A program made the translations under genes and the position numbers. Below the pieces are notes generated by a model, which had not been told where the DNA came from, ran no database searches, and saw nothing but the letters and a program-made list of their open reading frames with translations. A stretch of DNA of 64,000 bases from Combretum micranthum (taxonomy: Eukaryota; Streptophyta; Magnoliopsida; Myrtales; Combretaceae), in assembly GCA_024138025.1 (NCBI GenBank), contig JAMXBD010001378.1, positions 62,001 through 126,000 on the forward strand, read 5' to 3'. How positions within the stretch are numbered: position 1 is the first letter of the stretch; each line of letters begins with the position of its first letter. This document shows, piece after piece, positions 56,901-64,000 of the stretch.

Positions 56901-58330
56901 CCAAATGACCTTTTATGACCAAGATAAGTTTAGAAATGGATAGAACTTTTCGAATAGGTAGAAATCGGTATATTATATGCGCGATTCCGAGTTAAAATGA
57001 CCAAGTTATGGCCATTTTAAGTTGGAACATTCTTCTATACGAACTTTAACGTTCTTTGACATTGTTTTGTCAAAATTCAAGAAAATCTTCAAGAAAAACT
57101 CATTATGGGTATTTTCTTTGGTTAGGTAATCCCGAGGAAGGATTCCTTTACCACGAGAACAATTACGATTAAGTGGAGTGTGTGAACGACTCATCCGCTT
57201 AGAGGAATAGACGACAATGGCATTGTGAGTTATTCCCCGTTATTTTTCATACTCTTGATTGTGCTTGTAAAATTAGTTGCACTAGAATTTAAGAAAAATC
57301 AAAAGGAAGTGTATGATTATATTGTTGAAAGAATACTAAGTATATCGAAACTCGATTTGTTTTAATAAAGTTGTATGTGAATTAATATCTTGAAATGTTT
57401 GAAATTGATTGATCACTTGAAAGAATTTAAACGTAACTACTAGACTTTAACTAAAGAAATTATTCATGCACTTCATATGTTGAGTCACATTGCATTCACT
57501 ACTATACAATTGGTGGGACAAGTGTATAATAGTGGTGGTAGACATAACCGGTATATCATGTAAGTGGCGAGTAGGAGCCGGTAAGAACTACTTAAATTGA
57601 TGGCTAGTAGGAGCCTGTAATAAACTACAAGTTTTTGATGGCTAGTAGGAGCCTGTAATAACTACAAGTTTTTGATGGCGTATAGGAGCCGGTAAGATCT
57701 ATAAAAGTGATTTTAAAAGTTGTGGCTGTAATTGGCCTGAATACCCAACCCCGAATGAAGGGCGTAAATTCATTCAACATATGATTCCCGGAAAGTCATA
57801 TGTCTTGTATGCTCACGTGGTTGTTGCATTTCATATGTTTGAATAATAAACTTGATTGATAATTTTCCTCGAGTATGAATTTTGGGATTTACTCACTAAG
57901 CTAGTTGTAGCTTATACCCCTATAGATTTTGTTGAAACAGGTGTATTCGTGGATTAAATTTGAGGATCATGACATTAAGGAAGTCATGGACGGAAGATTA
58001 AGGATATGGAATCATACGATGAAGAAATTTTGTAAGGTTCTTTATATGCGCTAACCTATATGATTAGGGACGTATATTTATTTGAAGATAATAGAAGAAC
58101 ATGACCTTAAGAATTGAAATGTGATATGCTTATGTTTATATTAAGTATTCTCTTTGCCTTGTTACTTATTTATAATCAATGTGAATTGCGCTACTCCGAT
58201 GCGTCCCCTTGGTTGTGATGTACGCCTTGTACATAATATAAAGCCTTTGCATGACTAAGGTAGTCATTCCTAGGCTTTAGTATTGTGTACGGCGGACTGC
58301 CACGTTTAGGGTACCCCTCGGGGCGTGACA
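53991..58330 (+). mobile_element. 3' LTR of element 3, LTR family D (4340 bp)
   Basis: Near-identical to 40871-45228. Differences seen by eye are mainly single-base indels and short microsatellite changes. It ends GGGGCGTGACA followed by the AATGG duplication (58331-58335). The near-invariant box is at about 56987-57026 and the hairpin pair at 57753-57802. Confidence 0.95.
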
Positions 58331-58342
58331 AATGGTTGCACT
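58331..58342 (-). pseudogene. Twelve-base remnant of the CACTA gene between two LTR insertions
   Basis: AATGG is the right duplication of element 3; GCACT (58338-58342) is the left duplication of the mosaic LTR, whose right copy reads GTACC (63407-63411). The CACTA codons E-V-Q-P-F-I are recovered across this point, so two independent insertions landed a few bases apart. Confidence 0.7.
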
Positions 58343-61300
58343 TGTAAGCCCTAGAAAATTTCAGTAAATAATTCTAAGATGAACTTCGAAAATAAACCCT
58401 AAAAATCACTCCAAATTAAAACCGAATTTCAACTAGTCAAAAAACACAAACGAATCCAGAAATTTTCGAATCTTGAGAAAAATAAGAATCCTTAAAGACA
58501 AAATAAGAATTCAACATACTTCAATTCCAAAACCACTACGTACGACAAATTCCATACGTAACTTCGACTTATAAAATCGGGTAATATAGAACCCAAAATC
58601 AAATTATTAAAAAGTAAATAACGATTAACTTTCGGAAATGAAACTCAATTCGAGAATTTTAAAAACGTTAAAAGATATTAAATACTTACAAAAATAAAAT
58701 TTAAAATAAATATCTCAAATCAAATATGTTGTATAAACATAAAATATCAGTTTCCAAATTGGCAAAAGTATAAACCGGAAAGTCAATCAGAAAACCTAAG
58801 TCTCCAAAATTCCCGAGAAGCCCTAGTAACCTAGATTCGGCAATTCCATATTCCTAAACCAAAGAGTTTGAATGAAAGAAAAAGGTGTAGTTGGTTCGTA
58901 TTAATTCTAGGATGCTCTAAAAAATGAGATTAACGAATTTTCGATTTATTTTGAACTCGATTGGGTACAGACTTTGGAAAGCTTGCCCAGGGGCTCGAAA
59001 TGTTAAATATACGATATTAGTACTGTTAGACTCGTAATTTCCTAAGATTTCCAAATATATCAGTTTTATAATTTTTAGATAACTAGAATTATTTGATTTT
59101 GCGATTTATTTCGTATTTTATTACTACCGGTATTTAATTGGTCTTATGGTACTATTCACTACTTTTCATTTTACAATGTTATTATTCTTATATTATAAAC
59201 CCCGGTTTTCCTAGTAATCAAGTAAACTTCGAAAACCTGAAAACGAAACCCTAAACCGGTTTAATCCAAATTTTGTGAGAAAAACCTAGAAGCCCTAGAT
59301 TCGGCTTTCTTTCAGTTTCATATCAAAAGAACTTTTATAAAATAATTTAATGTGGAATATTGTTTTAAGTATATTTTAAACCGTGGAAAGTTTTGATTTT
59401 GAAAAATTTTCTATTCCGAGCCTTCCCGAGCTCCATTACGGAAAAGCGAGCCCCGAAATTAGAAACTTAGAAAAATATTCCAAAATACACCTTAGAACCG
59501 AAATTTTATAAGGATTTGAAAAATATAAGTTTTATAATTTTCCGGGCCATAAAAATTACAGTTATAGTTTTTTCCCGTATTTTCTTTATTACCGGTAAAG
59601 TAGATGTCTTGTCTACTGTATACCACTATTCACAAGTACAACCTACATTACACACTACCCATAACCTATTTCTTACATCCTTACACCCTACTCTTGCAAT
59701 TACATCACTTTCTTACAATTTACCTTTCCAATATATCTTTTATCATTTAAATCACCTTAATTAATTCCAAATCTTACACAACACAACTCAAACAACTCCA
59801 CTCCCTCTTACTCCTCACATGGCCGGCACACACCATCCCAATTTGCCTCCAATATTGATTTATTTTATCTCTTTTTCATAAATAAACCAAACCCTAATTC
59901 ACTAATATAAATAATCCTTTTCTTTTCTCTCTCTTCATTTTTCATTTCATTTGTTTCAAAATTCAAAAACTCTCTCTTCCTCTCCTTCTCTAACCGTGAC
60001 CTCCCCTCCTCTTTCTCACACACACACTTTGTTTTTCCTTCAATTTTCTTACTCCATACAACAAATAGGTAAGAGATTTATACTTTAGGATCTTGAAACA
60101 TGTAATGGCAAGTTCATTCATGTGTGATTCCACACAAAATCCCCATGAGCTTCAAGCTAGGGAAGTGGATACACTTGAACATGAGATCCTTGCCATCATA
60201 ATGTTTTAGATCTTGTTATTTGAGTTATTATGCTATTATCTTGTTTTATTGTTAAGGTATGTTGTTATTATTAGTGATTTGTGCATATATTCATCATTTA
60301 TTCATGATTCACATGGCTATCATAGTGTTTATGCACTTATAACTAGTTTAGTAGACTAGATCTAGTTGTTTTAAGTTCATACATGCATTAGACTTTTGTT
60401 TTATGCTCTTAGATAACTTGTAGTAGCATGATGATAGTAGGAAAGCTTAAGGAAACTCAAGATCTATTTTAGTTTCAACAAAAATAACTTTTGAAAATTC
60501 GGATGGAAAATGAACCATATTTAGAAAAGTTATTTTTTAGCTTCGAAATGTATATTTTTCATTTAAAATGAAGAGCTTAGGATATAGATAACATAAATGA
60601 AAGATTTTGATGAGTAAAATTTAGATCTATGAGTTTATAGTGCACTACCATGGGTTTCATTTAGATATATGTTCATATTAAGTGTAGATCTTGATTTTGA
60701 GCTTAAACAAAATTTGTGAAATTCGTATTTTGGAAAGACCCTATTTAAAAACCACTTTCCAAATGTCAAAATGAAGTTTTTACTTAAGAAAATGAAGGCT
60801 TAATGTATGTGTATTATCAAGACTTCTTTTTACAAGAATCAAATGTGAATTTCAAAGATTAATTTTCAAAACAAAGTTCTATTTTCGGATTTTGGCCAAG
60901 GCTTAGTTTAAAAACATGTTTTCCAACTCAAAAATGAATTTTTAATTCAAGATATGAAAGGCTCTTAAGATAGGATATGTAAGGAATGGATTTTCATAAG
61001 TTTAGATAGATTTTATCAAAAGATATGTCCAAAAATGAATTTCGTAAATTCGGATCTCAACCAAGACCAATTTTTAAAACCTATTTATCAACCCCAAATC
61101 TCCTGTTTTATGTGAAAAATGAATGGTACAGGTAATAGGTATCATTAAGTAATGATTTTTATAAGTTGAAATGAGTTTGGATATGAGTAATGTGTAAAAC
61201 AAGAAGTGAAATTAAGATGGAAAATTTTGAGTTAGTATTCAACTTGTAAAATTCGTAACTTTAGATGATGCCTATGTAAACACCTAGTATTCAAGCTCAA

Positions 61301-63406
61301 AATGAATGTTTTATGTGTTAAATGAAGTCCTTAGGTAATGGATATAGTAAAGCCTTAAATTTTGATGCATTATACAAGTTTTCTCAAAGGAATCATTCAA
61401 AAAGTGGATTTTCTAAAATTCGGATTTTTGAGAAAATCCTATTTGAAAACATATTTGCAAAGTATAAAATGTAAATTTTTATGAAAAAGTGAAGTCCTTA
61501 GTGGTCATGTATAGTTGAGCCTTAGTTTTCTAAGTATCAAATAATTTTTACTTAAAGGAATCACTCAAAAACTAATTTTTACAAAATTCGGATTTTGGAA
61601 TCAATTCTACTTGAAAACATGTTTACAAAGTGTAAAATGGGAATTTTTATGTAGAAATGAAAGTCATAAGTAATAGATATAATGACGATTCAATTTTAAC
61701 AAAAATAATTATATTTTCTTAAGTAATAAATCCAAAACAAATGGAAATGATCAAAGTTAGGAAACTAGTATTCTTAAAAGTAGTTATCCTTGAAGTCTTG
61801 CAATATAAAGAGTTATAAAATTTCCTTTTAGCAAAAATCATCAAGATCATGTATACATTAAGCTCATCTCATGTCATTCATGTTAGGAAACCATTCATAT
61901 TGCATGTATAGCTAATCTATATAGCAGGAACATTACAAACATTTACAAAACTATTTTTCGAAAATTGAAATTGTTACTGTCCTAATCTGATTGGACCTTT
62001 TCGAAGCTTCAAAGTTTTCAAAAAGTAAATATAATATTATAATTATATAGATCTTTCGAAGTAGATAGAAATCGATATATAATTTGTGAGATTCCGAGTT
62101 AAAATGACCAAGTTATGGCCGTTTTAAGTTCGAATTCCCGCTTAGGACGAAAATTACGAATTTGATAGTTCGTATAAGATCGTTTGGAATAGTTTGAGTT
62201 GAAATACTTATTAGAGTATTTCTTCCTTTTTAGGTGATCCCGAAATCGACGATTCCCTACCACCGGACTACTTTTACTAAAAGACCGATGATCCAATGGC
62301 TGAGTGAGTTTTCTCCTTATTTTGTTACCTTGTTTGTGCTTGTAGCTAGTTGTATTAGAATTATAGGAACAAGATAAAAATCGATATGAATGGGGATGGG
62401 ATATATGATGAGACTGTGATGAATGTATGCCAAAGAATACTAAAGCATATCGAAACCACGATTTGATTGGATAACTGCACTGCTCATATTATTTCTATTA
62501 TATGCATGGTATTGGTTACTCACTCTAAAGAATGCTGAATATTTTGACCTAAGCAAAAATTAAATTGGTCATGCATCGCATCGGACATTTTGCATTTGGT
62601 AGCATGCTACTCCTACATAGGTCGATCGGTATGGTCCGTTGATGACTCGTTTGAATAACGAGACCGGTACCAGAGCTCATTCATGGGAACTAAGGCACAT
62701 CGGGGATGCATTCCATGTGTGAGCCTAACCGAGTCAAGTACTATGAGCCGAGGGCTTGGGGACTAGCAATGGTCGTGTAGACTTCAATACCATCCCTAAC
62801 CTAAGATACGAAGGGCGTAAATCCGTTCTGTGTGTGGGTTCCGGATACCCATACATAATTGTTTGCTCATGTGTTTGTTTATGCATAGCATATGGTTGAT
62901 TATAACTTGCTTGTTATGTTACGGAATTAAGGGAATTCTCACTAAGCTAGTGTAGCTTATACCCCAATAGTTGTTTAAATGAGCAGGTTATTTCAAAAAT
63001 GCAAAGTGAGGACCGAAATGGTTGGAGCCGAGAATGACTACGAGATTCCGGCAAGGAATAAGAATGCTTGAAGTTATTAGCTAGATTTCAAGGTTTGCCT
63101 TGTAATAGTTTATGTAGGGAAATCTGTGGATGAATGTAATTGAAGTTTAATGATTTATATCTTGAGGTATAGTGATTCGTATATGAAGTATAGTGTTTTG
63201 TATTTTGAGTATAGTAAATTGAAATTCCTTCACATTGTTACTCAAGTTATATCAACGTAAAATGCATTACTCCGATGAGTCTCCTCCATGAGTTAGATGC
63301 CTTGTACATAGTATGGAAACCTTCGCGTGACTGAGGTGGTCATTCTTAGGCTTTAACATTATGTACGGCGGACTATCACGTTTAGGATACCCTTCGGGGC
63401 GTGACA
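58343..63406 (+). mobile_element. Mosaic solo LTR, family A ends with a family B-like segment (5064 bp)
   Basis: It begins TGTAAGCCCTAGAAAATTTCAG like family A and ends like family A (CCTTCGGGGCGTGACA). At about 59195, however, a second LTR-start-like sequence appears, ATAAACCCCGG. It continues with clear similarity to the first 500-900 bp of the family B LTR at 14702 (for example GTAAAGTAGATGTCTTGTCT). From about 60480 it returns to the family A ladder. The target duplication is degraded (GCACT/GTACC, two C/T differences), so the insertion is old. It contains the near-invariant box (62093-62131), hairpins (62806-62853) and a palindrome (62943-62959). Confidence 0.8.
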
Positions 63407-64000
63407 GTACCTCCTTACAATTATTTGACACTGTCCAATGCATTCTGTTGAGCTCAACGTCTGATCCTGATATCATACGTGCACCTATTTGACGTACAGG
63501 CTGTTTAAATATTCGAATCGATGAGGATGAAACTTCCACTAATAGTTTGTGCCATTGTCGATGGGGCCTATTTATTCTTGAGTCCATGTTCTCGAAATAT
63601 ACTGAGCAAAATTGAATGCTTTCTCTCACAACATATGACTCCATAATGAAACCTTCTGGTTTTGCCCTGTTTTGCAAATCTCCCTTGAGTACTCCCATGT
63701 GTCTTTCAACAAGAAATATCCAATGATAATGGACAGGGCTATACATGCATGTTTCCTTTGGAAGCTGCATAGCTAAATAGATCATGATGTCAAAAAAGGT
63801 AAGAGGAAATATCATCTCTAGCTTACAAAGAGTTAGGATTATGGTTTTCTCTAAAGACCTTAGTAAATTCACACGAAGTTCTTTGGCTATTAATTCCCTG
63901 AAGAAACGAGAGACATCACATACAACATCATAAATTCATTTATCGAGAAACCCATGAATGAATACCGAGAGGATCTGTTGCAGCAAAACATGACAATCGT
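63407..64000 (-). pseudogene. CACTA (En/Spm) transposase, Tnp2-associated DUF4218-like part
   Basis: On the minus strand from the window edge: SHDCHVLLQQ-like wording (64000-63970), FHGFL then a stop near 63937, and SRFFRELIAKELRV. Then come LCKLEMIFPLTFFDIMIYLA, the PVHYHWIFLVERHMGVLKGD block, RAKPEGFIMESYVVRE and VELNRMHWTVSNNCKEV. This order is that of the conserved region after the Tnp2 transposase core in plant CACTA elements. The rest of the gene (DUF4216 part) lies 23-27 kb away at 40870-36323 because of LTR insertions. The stop near 63937 makes it a relic. The transposase core would be to the right of the window. Confidence 0.85.

Noticed and set aside
58343..59194. A separate truncated family A LTR followed by an independent family B LTR
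   Set aside because: Only one target duplication pair (GCACT/GTACC) brackets the whole block, and its right end is of family A type, so one mosaic LTR explains it better.

Overview
The window is plant nuclear DNA: AT-rich, almost entirely transposable elements, with one clear host gene. That gene is a Dof-type zinc-finger transcription factor, a class restricted to the plant lineage. The other evidence is Ty3/gypsy chromovirus LTR elements primed by initiator tRNA-Met, a CACTA (En/Spm) transposase, and an endogenous caulimovirid (plant pararetrovirus). I cannot name the species. It looks like an angiosperm with a large, repeat-filled genome.

Layout. (1) 1-11024: a minus-strand, pol-less LTR element ('element 1', LTR family A, about 4.95 kb LTRs). 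Its 3' LTR runs off the left edge and its internal region carries only zinc-knuckle (gag-like) ORFs. (2) 11025-18120: the right part of a plus-strand chromovirus ('element 2', LTR family B), into which element 1 inserted. It has the gag tail, a candidate GT-AG intron, protease, decayed RT/RNase H, an open integrase-chromodomain frame, PPT and 3' LTR. (3) 18121-26190: an endogenous caulimovirid bounded by TA-rich tracts. It has a tRNA-Met primer site, an open movement-protein ORF, broken capsid/protease/RT/RNase H, a second broken ORF of unknown function, and a promoter/polyA region. (4) 26190-29990: the gene island with the intact Dof gene (28979-29839). (5) About 30000-64000: an old minus-strand CACTA transposon. 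It is split by a solo LTR of family A (30743-36322, itself carrying two palindromic SINE-like dimers), a solo LTR of family C (37600-40675), a complete pol-less element ('element 3', family D, 40871-58330, TSD AATGG) with another solo family-A LTR inside it (48372-53284, TSD CAGAG), and a mosaic LTR (58343-63406).

No set of genes here forms a pathway. The elements are linked by nesting order: removing each LTR insertion plus one target-site copy makes the CACTA transposase homology contiguous again. Elements 1 and 3 encode Gag-like nucleocapsid proteins but no polymerase, so they would need an autonomous relative in trans; element 2 is a relative in the same LTR style. The LTR families differ at their ends but share a set of small inverted repeats (hairpins) with compensating base changes, and three of them share a near-invariant box of about 40 nt. 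I regard these as the least expected signals in the window.

Limits: all family names come from motif recognition by eye, with no database search. Many breaks in element coding frames are single-base indels, which could be mutation or assembly error.
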